Origin: Clostridiales bacterium S5-A14a
Lineage (GTDB): Bacteria > Bacillota > Clostridia > Peptostreptococcales > Anaerovoracaceae
Direction: 5' to 3'
Assembly (NCBI GenBank): GCA_000758905.1
Contig: JRNA01000011.1
Location: 44,472 to 108,471, forward strand
DNA length: 64,000 nucleotides
Shown here in pieces: positions 53,141-60,739 of this stretch. Under the pieces are notes generated by a model. That model did no database searches and had not been told where the DNA came from. It saw nothing but the letters and a program-made list of their open reading frames with translations. Numbering within the stretch: the stretch's first letter is position 1; every line of letters begins with the position of its first letter. Made by a program: the position numbers and the translations under genes.

Positions 53141-54465
53141 AAAAGTTGGAAAGACGTGCATTTATTTGTATTCTCATGATTCTTTGCCTGGTAGCAGGAA
53201 TGACGATATTTATAGTCCGATTGACAAGAGATGGAGGCAAGTGGGCTACATTTTATGCAAATCAACACATATATGCTAACGGAAAACTTGGCCTTGGCAA
53301 TATATATGATAGAAACGGCAGTATTCTTGAAGAAAATCAAGATGGCAATATTGTATTTAACGACGATTATTGGGCAAGAAGAGGAACAGTCCATGTCGTT
53401 GGTGATAGGAATGGAAATATTGCAACCTCCGCAGAAGTTGCATATAGAAAAAATATAGTCGGCTACAGTTTACTCACTGGGACATACTCGATCACAGGAA
53501 AGGGTAGGGATATCAAACTGACCATAGACGCTGAGATGAGTGCAGCTGCAGCAAGGGCACTTGGAGAGCGGCACGGAACAGTATTAATATATAATTACCA
53601 AACTGGTGAAATCTTAACAATGGTTAGTGGACCGAATTATGACCCTGAAGAGAAACTTGGAGATGTTGATGAATCATCAGGTTTGTTTATAAACCGTGCA
53701 CTTTCGAGCAAAATAGTTCCGGGTTCGATATTTAAGGTTGTAACATCTGCAGCGGCGATAGAAAACGTGCCTGATATTGACGAATTTAAATACTACTGTG
53801 GAGGGACCTACAGAATAGGTAATGAAGACCTCAGGTGTTTTGCGCCACATGGACCTGTAGACTTTAGGAGAGCACTCATAACATCCTGCAATGGTGCGTT
53901 TGCTCAAATTACTAATATGTGTGGAGCCAGCATAATGGAGGACTATGTTAACAAACTTGGACTGACCAAGACCTATGACATAGATGGCATCAAAAATATA
54001 CCAGGTAGTTTTGAGTTCCCTAAAAACAATGAATTTAATCTCGGTTGGGCCGGAATTGGGCAATACAACGATCTTTTAAATCCGTTGAGCATGGCAGTAT
54101 TCATGGGCGCAATTGCCGGAGACGGGAAAGCAGCAGAGCCAGTTCTTTTGCACAAGCCTTTTAGAATTCCTAAATTTACTGATCAGATGATAGAGCCAGA
54201 AACGGCCGCTAGATTGCATGAGATGATTAGAGCGGACGTGACGGAAGGCTATGGGGATAGTAAATTTCCTGGCCTTGAGGTCTATGCGAAAACGGGAACA
54301 GCACAACTTCAAGGCAAGACTCCGAACGCTTGGATGGCGGGCTTTCTGAAGGATGAGAACTACCCTTATGCATTTGTAATACTTGCAGAGAACTCAGGCT
54401 ATGGTGTTGTAGAATGCCCACCAATTCTCAATGCTGTAATGGATGTAGCAAAAAATAAAAATTAG
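53137..54465 (+). CDS. Class B penicillin-binding protein (PbpA/PBP2-like transpeptidase)
   Basis: 442-residue peptidoglycan transpeptidase. One N-terminal membrane helix (about 8-28), a short dimerisation part and the penicillin-binding domain with the active-site SIFK (Ser197-Lys200), SCN (250-252) and KTGT (385-388). It is short for a class B PBP, like actinobacterial PbpA, which is likewise encoded beside a SEDS gene and FHA proteins. It overlaps the FHA-FtsW gene by 4 bp (ATGA), so SEDS and PBP are made together. Confidence 0.93.
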   Translation: MKKLERRAFICILMILCLVAGMTIFIVRLTRDGGKWATFYANQHIYANGKLGLGNIYDRNGSILEENQDGNIVFNDDYWARRGTVHVVGDRNGNIATSAEVAYRKNIVGYSLLTGTYSITGKGRDIKLTIDAEMSAAAARALGERHGTVLIYNYQTGEILTMVSGPNYDPEEKLGDVDESSGLFINRALSSKIVPGSIFKVVTSAAAIENVPDIDEFKYYCGGTYRIGNEDLRCFAPHGPVDFRRALITSCNGAFAQITNMCGASIMEDYVNKLGLTKTYDIDGIKNIPGSFEFPKNNEFNLGWAGIGQYNDLLNPLSMAVFMGAIAGDGKAAEPVLLHKPFRIPKFTDQMIEPETAARLHEMIRADVTEGYGDSKFPGLEVYAKTGTAQLQGKTPNAWMAGFLKDENYPYAFVILAENSGYGVVECPPILNAVMDVAKNKN

Positions 54466-54515
54466 TTATTGAGTAAACAGAAATATAATAATAAATCAAA
54501 TTTTAAAGGTTAGAA

Positions 54516-55508
54516 ATGAAGAATTTATATATCAAAGACTTAAAAGAGGGACAGGATTTCATAGATTTTTTTATTGTAAGAGCATCGGGTGTGAAGATCG
54601 GCTCTAACGGCAAGAAATATCTAGATATAACGCTTGGGGATAAGACTGGAGATTTGACGGCAAAAAAATGGGATGTTTCACCGAGCGAGGAGCCTGCGCT
54701 TGAGGCGATTAAAGCTGGAGATATAGTGAAGATTAAGGCAAGCGTAACGGTATATAGAGATGCCAAGCAGCTTAGGATAACGAAAATAAGAGTTGCTGTA
54801 GAGCAGGACGGAGTTGATCCTATGCATCTTGTGAAAAGTGCCCCTGAGTCAGGTGAAGAAATGTACGATTTTATCTATCGTAAGGCTATCGAAATGAAAG
54901 ACGAAGAATTACGCTTGATGAGTACTAATATTTTGTCTAGAAATAAGGGGAAACTTTTATATTACCCAGCTGCAATGAGAAACCACCATGCTGAGCTTGC
55001 GGGACTTCTGTGGCATATGAAGAGGATGATTATGCATGCGGAGGTCTTGGTGACAGTTTATCCGATTCTTAACAGAGACTTACTGGTCGCAGGCGTAATA
55101 TTTCATGACATAGAGAAGATGACAGAGATAAGGTCCAATGAATTTGGCGTAAGTGACGGTTATAGCTTTGAAGGTAGACTCTTGGGACATCTGGTTCAGG
55201 GGGTTAAGGTCATAGACGAGCTAGCAAAAGAGCTGGGCGTAAGCGAAGAGAAATCAATAATGCTGCAGCACATGTCTATTTCGCACCATTACGAGCCTGA
55301 ATTCGGTAGCCCGAAGAAACCGCTATTTCCGGAGGCAGAAATGCTTCACTACTTGGATATTATGGATGCTAAAATGTATGATATCGAAGAAGCGATGTCT
55401 TCAACAGAGCCAGGAGAGTTTAGCGACAGAATCTGGTCAATGGACAATAGAACACTTTATAGGGCAACGTTTGGAAATGTAGATGACAGTAATAAACGGG
55501 AAGATTAA
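54516..55508 (+). CDS. yhaM: YhaM-type 3'-5' exoribonuclease (OB-fold plus HD domain)
   Basis: 330 residues. The N-terminal OB fold (VKIGSNGKKYLDITLGDKTGDLTAKKWD) binds nucleic acid. The HD domain holds the metal ligands (RNHHAELAGLLWHM, GVIFHDIEKM, SISHHYEPEFG). YhaM enzymes trim RNA and single-stranded DNA in Firmicutes. The gene follows the PBP gene by 50 bases. Its last 26 bases overlap the helicase gene. Confidence 0.93.
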   Translation: MKNLYIKDLKEGQDFIDFFIVRASGVKIGSNGKKYLDITLGDKTGDLTAKKWDVSPSEEPALEAIKAGDIVKIKASVTVYRDAKQLRITKIRVAVEQDGVDPMHLVKSAPESGEEMYDFIYRKAIEMKDEELRLMSTNILSRNKGKLLYYPAAMRNHHAELAGLLWHMKRMIMHAEVLVTVYPILNRDLLVAGVIFHDIEKMTEIRSNEFGVSDGYSFEGRLLGHLVQGVKVIDELAKELGVSEEKSIMLQHMSISHHYEPEFGSPKKPLFPEAEMLHYLDIMDAKMYDIEEAMSSTEPGEFSDRIWSMDNRTLYRATFGNVDDSNKRED

Positions 55509-57363
55509 AAAAATATTTTATAGAGGTAAAGGCGGATTTGCTATTGGACTTTTTTCTATAGTTGATGGCGAGACAATAACGGTTAAGGGCGTTTTACCGG
55601 GAATACGAGAAGGACTAAAATGCAAACTTGATGGAGATTTTGTCATTGACGAGAAATATGGAAGGCAGTTCAATGTAAGGAACCTACTCTTTGATGAAGA
55701 TGAGATAGATGAGGAAGGTTTATACCGGATGATTTTTGTGGTACTTACAGAAGCCGCGAGCAACGGTAATACCTTTCTTTTTTATGAGGAAGTTCTGAAT
55801 GAACTTAGGATGAGATATGGTGTATCAAAGGAAATCTTTGATGATGTAATATCCATGAATAATACGGAGAAATATGAAATTGTCATCGAAGAAAACGAAC
55901 TCAACGGAAAAAGATTTTATCTAGAGGAGACCTATAACTGGGAAGTAAGCGCCTGTGAGAACTTGAAACGCCTTAATTCTACAGTAGAAAATTTTGAAAC
56001 TGATGAGGTTGAGATAGATTTTGAAAAAATAGAAAGTCGTATGGGCATAAGCTTTTCCAATGAGCAAAAAGAAGCCGTTTCAGGAGCCATAGCAAATGGA
56101 GTCACGGTAATAACTGGAGGCCCTGGAACGGGTAAAACCACTATATTACGAGCTGTGACCATGCTGCTAAGAGAGATGGGATATATTGTAGCTTTAGCAG
56201 CACCTACGGGACGTGCCGCAAAGAGAATAAAGGAATCAACAGGATATCGTGGACATACAATACACCGTCTGCTTGAGGCAAGTATAGATGAAAAGAAGGA
56301 TGAGGTCATATTCAGGCGAAATGAAGAAAATCCTTTGGAAGCCGATGCCGTCATTGTCGATGAAGCATCGATGATAGATGTTGAACTGATGTCGAGACTT
56401 CTTGAAGCATGTACTGACGGCACTAGACTTGTACTTGTTGGAGATGTAGATCAGTTACCACCAATCGGACCGGGGAGTGTGCTAAACGACATCATTCAAA
56501 GCGAATATATTCATACAACCTCACTGAAATCAATATTTAGGCAAGCAGAAGAGAGCAAAATAGTTGTGTCCGCGCACGAAATCAACAGAGGTGAAGAGCC
56601 AGATCTCGAATATAAAGAAGGGGATGACCTAATTTTCTTGCCAAAGTCAACATATGCTGAAGTTAGGGAGGAAATTGCTAAACTGGCAGCATATGAGGAA
56701 GCACAGGTAATAACGCCGACCAAGAGAGGGCAGCTAGGGACGACTTCTCTAAACAAAATGCTACAGGATAGCCTGAATCCACGAGAGGAATGGAAGCAAG
56801 AAATAAATAAGAGAATTTCAGGACGCGTGGATTCTTCGGATGAAAATTCTATAACTTCCGAGATGCCTCAGATTACAATGAGAAATGGCACTGCTGCCAA
56901 TGCTGAGAATGAAATTTTTAGAGTTGGCGACAGGGTGATGCAGATAAAGAACAACTACGGGAAACAGTGGAAAATAGCTGCTGTAGAAGTAGAGGGCAGT
57001 GGATTATTCAATGGAGATATGGGTAAAATCGTTGAAATTGATCCATTGAACGAAATAATTTCTGTCGAATTTGACGAAGGCAAGGTTGCAAAATATGAGA
57101 GAGAGGATTTTAAGGAACTGCAACTTTCATATGCGATAACAGTACACAAGAGCCAGGGATCAGAATTTCCAATGGTTGTAATGCCTGTGGCAAATTTCGG
57201 CCCTTTGCTTGGCACCAGAAATCTCCTATATACGGGAATTACAAGAGGCCGAGACAATGTAATCCTGCTTGGCGACGAGAAGTCATTAATAAGAATGATT
57301 CACTGCAACACCAGCAGAGATAGAAATTCAGGAATGAAAGACAGGCTTGCAAGTTTTTTATGA
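55483..57363 (+). CDS. recD2: RecD2-like SF1B DNA helicase, shortened
   Basis: 5'-3' DNA helicase of the RecD2/TraA group. An N-terminal OB-like part (residues 1-70: KIKKIFYRGKGGFAIGLFSI) leads to a winged-helix-like region (about 95-165) and then the two RecA domains with Walker A TGGPGTGKTT (211-220), APTGRAAKR, Walker B VDEASMID, GDVDQLPPIGPG and the C-terminal TVHKSQGSEFPMVV plus YTGITRGRD. Typical RecD2 has about 720-750 residues with tandem helix-hairpin-helix motifs after the OB part. Here only 626 residues are present and I see no helix-hairpin-helix sequence. The gene starts inside yhaM (26-bp overlap). Confidence 0.88.
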   Translation: MTVINGKIKKIFYRGKGGFAIGLFSIVDGETITVKGVLPGIREGLKCKLDGDFVIDEKYGRQFNVRNLLFDEDEIDEEGLYRMIFVVLTEAASNGNTFLFYEEVLNELRMRYGVSKEIFDDVISMNNTEKYEIVIEENELNGKRFYLEETYNWEVSACENLKRLNSTVENFETDEVEIDFEKIESRMGISFSNEQKEAVSGAIANGVTVITGGPGTGKTTILRAVTMLLREMGYIVALAAPTGRAAKRIKESTGYRGHTIHRLLEASIDEKKDEVIFRRNEENPLEADAVIVDEASMIDVELMSRLLEACTDGTRLVLVGDVDQLPPIGPGSVLNDIIQSEYIHTTSLKSIFRQAEESKIVVSAHEINRGEEPDLEYKEGDDLIFLPKSTYAEVREEIAKLAAYEEAQVITPTKRGQLGTTSLNKMLQDSLNPREEWKQEINKRISGRVDSSDENSITSEMPQITMRNGTAANAENEIFRVGDRVMQIKNNYGKQWKIAAVEVEGSGLFNGDMGKIVEIDPLNEIISVEFDEGKVAKYEREDFKELQLSYAITVHKSQGSEFPMVVMPVANFGPLLGTRNLLYTGITRGRDNVILLGDEKSLIRMIHCNTSRDRNSGMKDRLASFL

Positions 57364-57407
57364 GTTAGATACATGGGTCGAAAGTTTTTATGAGTTAAAT
57401 GCAGGGC
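57351..57407 (+). repeat. Tandem duplication spanning the helicase stop codon
   Basis: Two diverged copies of about 28 bases (starting at 57351 and 57381), each containing AAGTTTTT(T)ATGAGTTA, lie head to tail. The first includes the helicase stop codon; the second runs into the comF start region. Confidence 0.5.
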
Positions 57408-58136
57408 ATACAAATATTTTGTATGAGGAAAACAAACAGTCTATGGGAAGGTTTTGGGCGATATACAAAACAATTGTGCAGCAGCATTCTTGAACTTATA
57501 TTCCCTAGCCATTTATACTGTGCGATCTGTGGAAATATCATTGACGAAACAAGACCATACTCTCTCTGCGATCACTGTAGGGATCACATAGGGTGGAGGC
57601 TTAAAGAGCCGTTTATAGCACATGTATATGGGGAAGCGACAAGATGTATAAGCTGCTGCTCGTATGGAATGTACGAGAGACGCCTAATTTTTCGGCTGAA
57701 ATACAATAAGAAGAAATCTACAGCCGCAATTATGGGAGAAATTGTAGCAGACAGACTGAAGTATTCAGAAATAGAGTATGATATTATTGTGCCTGTTCCG
57801 ATGGAGAAATCCAAAGAACGGAAGAGAGGATTTAATCACGCTTTTTTGATAGCAAAGGAGGCGGGGAAAATCCTTGAAAAGCCTGTTGTTGAACATGCAC
57901 TCACAAGGACAAAGAAAACTCGCGCTATGAGGGGGCTGAGTCCTGGCGAAAGGCGGGCAAATATTTCGGGAGCTTTTGCACTTGGACGTGAGGCAGAGAA
58001 GATTATGGGGAAAAGAGTGCTGTTATTTGATGATATTTGTACGACGTTTGCAACGGGAGAGGAGTGTATTAGGGTATTGCATGATGCCAACCCAGAAAGC
58101 ATAGATTTTATTGCATTTTCCGCAAAGAATTTTTGA
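57399..58136 (+). CDS. comF: ComF-family phosphoribosyltransferase-like protein
   Basis: About 245 residues. N-terminal Cys-rich zinc-ribbon (YCAICG... SLCDHCRDHIG) and C-terminal phosphoribosyltransferase fold with VPVPMEKSKERKRGFNHA and the PRPP motif LLFDDICTTFATGEE. ComFC-type proteins support natural transformation in Firmicutes and Proteobacteria. Start is uncertain: ATG 57399 or ATG 57423, neither with a clear ribosome-binding site, because a small duplication lies here. Its place behind recD2 fits a DNA-processing theme. Confidence 0.88.
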   Translation: MQGIQIFCMRKTNSLWEGFGRYTKQLCSSILELIFPSHLYCAICGNIIDETRPYSLCDHCRDHIGWRLKEPFIAHVYGEATRCISCCSYGMYERRLIFRLKYNKKKSTAAIMGEIVADRLKYSEIEYDIIVPVPMEKSKERKRGFNHAFLIAKEAGKILEKPVVEHALTRTKKTRAMRGLSPGERRANISGAFALGREAEKIMGKRVLLFDDICTTFATGEECIRVLHDANPESIDFIAFSAKNF

Positions 58137-58165
58137 AATTTTAGTGAAATCAATGCACAAAAATG

Positions 58166-58194
58166 TTAAAGTAGTGGCATAAACATTTTATAAG
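58166..58194 (+). promoter_or_regulatory. Promoter of the candidate structured RNA
   Basis: TTAAAG (58166-58171), 17-bp spacer, TATAAG (58189-58194). It predicts transcription from about 58200, the first bases of the closing helix of the RNA. Confidence 0.5.
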
Positions 58195-58198
58195 ATAT

Positions 58199-58368
58199 TC
58201 TTTCTTGTAGTTCTGTGGTTGAAAATCCAGGCCAGTTGCGGGCAAAGGGATCCACGTAAGTTGTCGCAGGAGGCGGCAGTGATCATGGCGCAGCTTAGAA
58301 GTAAGTCCTCGGGGAAACCCCGGTCAAGGCGAGTGTGGGGGCAAAGACCAGGTCAGATACAAGAAAGA
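58199..58368 (+). ncRNA. Candidate structured RNA or riboswitch-like leader (cobalamin-like, unassigned)
   Basis: About 170 bases, much richer in G+C than other intergenic DNA here, are enclosed by a perfect 11-bp helix (TCTTTCTTGTA 58199-58209 with TACAAGAAAGA 58358-58368), extended by TCTG/CAGA and TGGT/ACCA. Inside are GTCGC-AGGAG-GCGGC, CTTA-GAAG-TAAG and the strong CGGGG-AAA-CCCCG hairpins. GGTTGAAAATCC near the 5' side and GGTCAGATAC at the 3' side, about 135 bases apart, recall cobalamin aptamer elements. The conserved GCCACTG...GGGAAGGC core is not present, so the class is open. It is not RNase P, tmRNA or SRP RNA by their signatures. The flavoprotein gene starts 27 bases downstream. 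Confidence 0.55.
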
Positions 58369-58394
58369 TTGTCTATTTAGAAAGAAAATCTTAA

Positions 58395-59564
58395 ATGAAA
58401 ATTTATGACGGCATAATTATAGGCGCCGGAGCCGCAGGGATGGCTGCCGCAATTACAGCCAAACAGGAAAATCCAAATTTTGATTTGGCGATTCTTGAAA
58501 AAATGGATCGCCCCGGACTTAAGGTAGCAGCTGCCGGAAATGGTAGGTGTAACATAACTAACAAGAATTGTCCGGACTATTTATCAACTCTTAAATTTCT
58601 CCAATCGGTTGGAATCATGACGCGCGATGATGGAAACGGCTGGATATACCCATATAACGAAGAAGCAAAGTCTGTCGTTGCAGCACTCGTTGAGAAAATA
58701 AGATCTCAGGGTAGCGAAATATTTTGTGGTAATCGCGTTAAGTCCGTTGAAATTATCGAAAATCATAGAGATAGCGGATGGAGGCATAATAAGGCAGGCG
58801 ATTCAGCAGTTTTTCAGATAGATACTGATAACGGCACAAAATATTTTGCACGCAGGGTGGTTCTCTCTACCGGGGGAAAGTCGGGCCCAAAGCTTGGAAC
58901 TACAGGAGATGGTTTTGTAATTGCAAGGAATCTAGGGCATACGGTGAATACACTCGTTCCTTCTCTAACAACGGTTGAAACCTATGAGGACACAGCATAT
59001 ATTGCCGGGGTCAGAGCCAAGGCTTCGGTTACACTGCTTTTTAAGGGGATTCCCGTTGCAGCGGAAGAGGGTGAAATTCAATTTACTGAAGATGGTATTT
59101 CAGGAATATGCATATACAATTTGACTAGATATATGACCGGCTTGCCGCTTGAATCCTATAGTCTGGAAGTGGATTTTTTCCCTGGGATCTGGAATATAGA
59201 AGAGGTTATCGAGGAGAGAGAGGCTCTTATGGGAAGGAATGCTCTGCTTTTGACGATGCTAAAGAAACCTCTTAGGAAGTTGATAATGGATCAAACCGGT
59301 GGAGATGTAAAAGAAATCACAAAATTGATCAAGAAATTCCCATTGAAAGTGAAAAACTTGGGAGGATGGCGCAAGGCTCAGGTGACACGCGGTGGCGTTG
59401 ACTTGCACGAAATCAGTCATGATACGATGGAATCTACGCTAATTAAAAATCTTTTTATCGTCGGGGAAGTCTTGGACTACGATGGCCCATGCGGTGGGTT
59501 TAATCTAAATCACGCATGGCAGACCGGAATCAAAGCCGGCCGTGCCATGGCAGAAAACTTTTAA
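58395..59564 (+). CDS. BaiN/HI0933-family FAD-dependent oxidoreductase
   Basis: 389-residue flavoprotein of the HI0933-like family, called BaiN or 'aminoacetone oxidase family' in annotations. N-terminal FAD-binding IIGAGAAGMAAA and EKMDRPGLKVAAAGNGRCNITN (family hallmark), ATGGKSGPKLGTTGDGF, and C-terminal GEVLDYDGPCGGFNLNHAWQTGIKAG. Reaction unproven; members are linked to reductive steps on steroids or other substrates. The ATG lacks a strong ribosome-binding site. An AAGATT...AATCTT pairing covers the bases just before it, which fits control by the structured leader upstream. Confidence 0.9.
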   Translation: MKIYDGIIIGAGAAGMAAAITAKQENPNFDLAILEKMDRPGLKVAAAGNGRCNITNKNCPDYLSTLKFLQSVGIMTRDDGNGWIYPYNEEAKSVVAALVEKIRSQGSEIFCGNRVKSVEIIENHRDSGWRHNKAGDSAVFQIDTDNGTKYFARRVVLSTGGKSGPKLGTTGDGFVIARNLGHTVNTLVPSLTTVETYEDTAYIAGVRAKASVTLLFKGIPVAAEEGEIQFTEDGISGICIYNLTRYMTGLPLESYSLEVDFFPGIWNIEEVIEEREALMGRNALLLTMLKKPLRKLIMDQTGGDVKEITKLIKKFPLKVKNLGGWRKAQVTRGGVDLHEISHDTMESTLIKNLFIVGEVLDYDGPCGGFNLNHAWQTGIKAGRAMAENF

Positions 59565-59600
59565 TGATTTTGTGATTTATAAAATTTAAATTGATTTTAG

Positions 59601-59629
59601 AAGGTCTCAAATATTGAGATCTTTTTTTT
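59601..59629 (+). terminator. Terminator after flavoprotein gene
   Basis: AAGGTCTCAA and TTGAGATCTT form a 10-bp stem (one G-T pair) with loop ATA, followed by eight T (part shared with the stem). Confidence 0.88.
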
Positions 59630-59697
59630 GCATACATTCTCATACGCGGCTTAGCCTAAAGAAAGGCCCTTTCGTTCTGTAGATATTTTAAAACATA

Positions 59698-60522
59698 CTA
59701 AAGATTCTCACAGAGACCTAATATGATGGATTCAAAATGTGAAGACACCTTATCTGCCGTTTCCTGAACTTCAGCATGTGTAAGAGGCTGGTCCAAAATA
59801 CCTGCCGCCATGTTGGATATACATGAAACTCCGCAAACCTCTATACCCATATGTCTTGCAGCGATTGCCTCGCAGGCTGTGCTCATACCAACCGCATCAG
59901 CTCCTAAAACTCTAAGCATATTTATCTCAGCTGGTGTTTCAAAACTCGGACCAGTACACTGAGCATAGATACCCTCGCGGATATCGACACCTACTTCTTT
60001 GGAAATATTTTCTAAGATATTAATTAGCCTTGGGCTGAAGATTTTGCTCATATCAGGGAAACGAGTGCCGAGCTCTTCGATATTTGGACCAATAAGAGGA
60101 TTTGGTATAAATGTTGTGATAACGTCTTTTATTATCATCAAATCTCCGGGACTGAAGGAGAGGTTGATACCACCAGCTGCATTGGTGAGTATTATTGCCT
60201 TTGCACCCAGCATACCCATTGTTCTAATCGGAGCAACTACCTCGGACATGTGATAACCTTCGTAGTAGTGGACTCTTCCATTCATTGCGACAATTGGAAG
60301 TCGGTTTCTTCCAATATATCCGAATATAAAACTTCCATTATGCCCCTCAACTGTTGATACAGGGAAATCAGGTATTTCTGAGTACGGAATTTCGGCAATT
60401 TTTTCGATTTTCTTAGAAAAGCCACCAAGACCTGATCCGAGCACTAGACCTGCCTCAGGTGAAAAATCGATTTTAGCTTCGATATATTCTTTGATTGTAT
60501 TTAATTCTTTGTAGCCTATCAT
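59698..60522 (-). CDS. punA: Purine-nucleoside phosphorylase, trimeric PunA/Pnp type
   Basis: About 274 residues. Trimer-type PNP with VLGSGLGGF (phosphate site), SEIPDFPVSTVEGHNGSF, MNGRVHYYEGY, LTNAAGGINLSFSPGDLMII, GPSFETPAEI, the nucleoside-binding MSTACEAIAARHMG and the base-binding SCISNMAAGI. It converts inosine/guanosine to base and ribose-1-phosphate. The start is taken as the ATG at 60522 (minus strand) with AAAGGAT upstream; a longer frame to 60594 adds 24 unrelated residues. It complements DeoD, which prefers adenosine-type substrates in many species. Confidence 0.95.
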   Translation of the reverse strand: MIGYKELNTIKEYIEAKIDFSPEAGLVLGSGLGGFSKKIEKIAEIPYSEIPDFPVSTVEGHNGSFIFGYIGRNRLPIVAMNGRVHYYEGYHMSEVVAPIRTMGMLGAKAIILTNAAGGINLSFSPGDLMIIKDVITTFIPNPLIGPNIEELGTRFPDMSKIFSPRLINILENISKEVGVDIREGIYAQCTGPSFETPAEINMLRVLGADAVGMSTACEAIAARHMGIEVCGVSCISNMAAGILDQPLTHAEVQETADKVSSHFESIILGLCENL

Positions 60523-60565
60523 ATTATTATCCTTTCGATGATTTTTTTCTGTTATTAAACTCTGC

Positions 60566-60594
60566 GTTTTAGTATGAATTAAACTTAATTTCAA
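60566..60594 (-). promoter_or_regulatory. Promoter of punA (minus strand)
   Basis: On the minus strand TTGAAA (60594-60589), 17-bp spacer, TAAAAC (60571-60566), about 45 bases before the start codon. Confidence 0.5.
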
Positions 60595-60689
60595 GTTGTA
60601 ATTTCATTTTAACATATTTAGGGACGGAGTGAAAATTATTTGATTATATAACTTATTGTAAATATTATGAAAATGTTTGTAGTTTTACG

Positions 60690-60717
60690 TTGAAAAAGCA
60701 TAGGGAGGTGATATAAT
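60690..60717 (+). promoter_or_regulatory. Promoter of second surface-protein gene
   Basis: TTGAAA (60690-60695), 16-bp spacer, TATAAT (60712-60717) with TGA before it (extended -10). It predicts a very short leader of about 15 bases holding AAAGGAGG. Confidence 0.65.
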
Positions 60718-60739
60718 ATAAAAAAAAGGAGGTATTATT

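Noticed and set aside
58199..58368. RNase P RNA, tmRNA, SRP RNA or 6S RNA at the structured element
   Set aside because: The hallmark motifs (GAGGAAAGTCC, the tmRNA CCA-ended acceptor arm, the GGAAGGAAGCAGC loop) are not found, and the fold is multi-hairpin rather than a 6S-type long rod.
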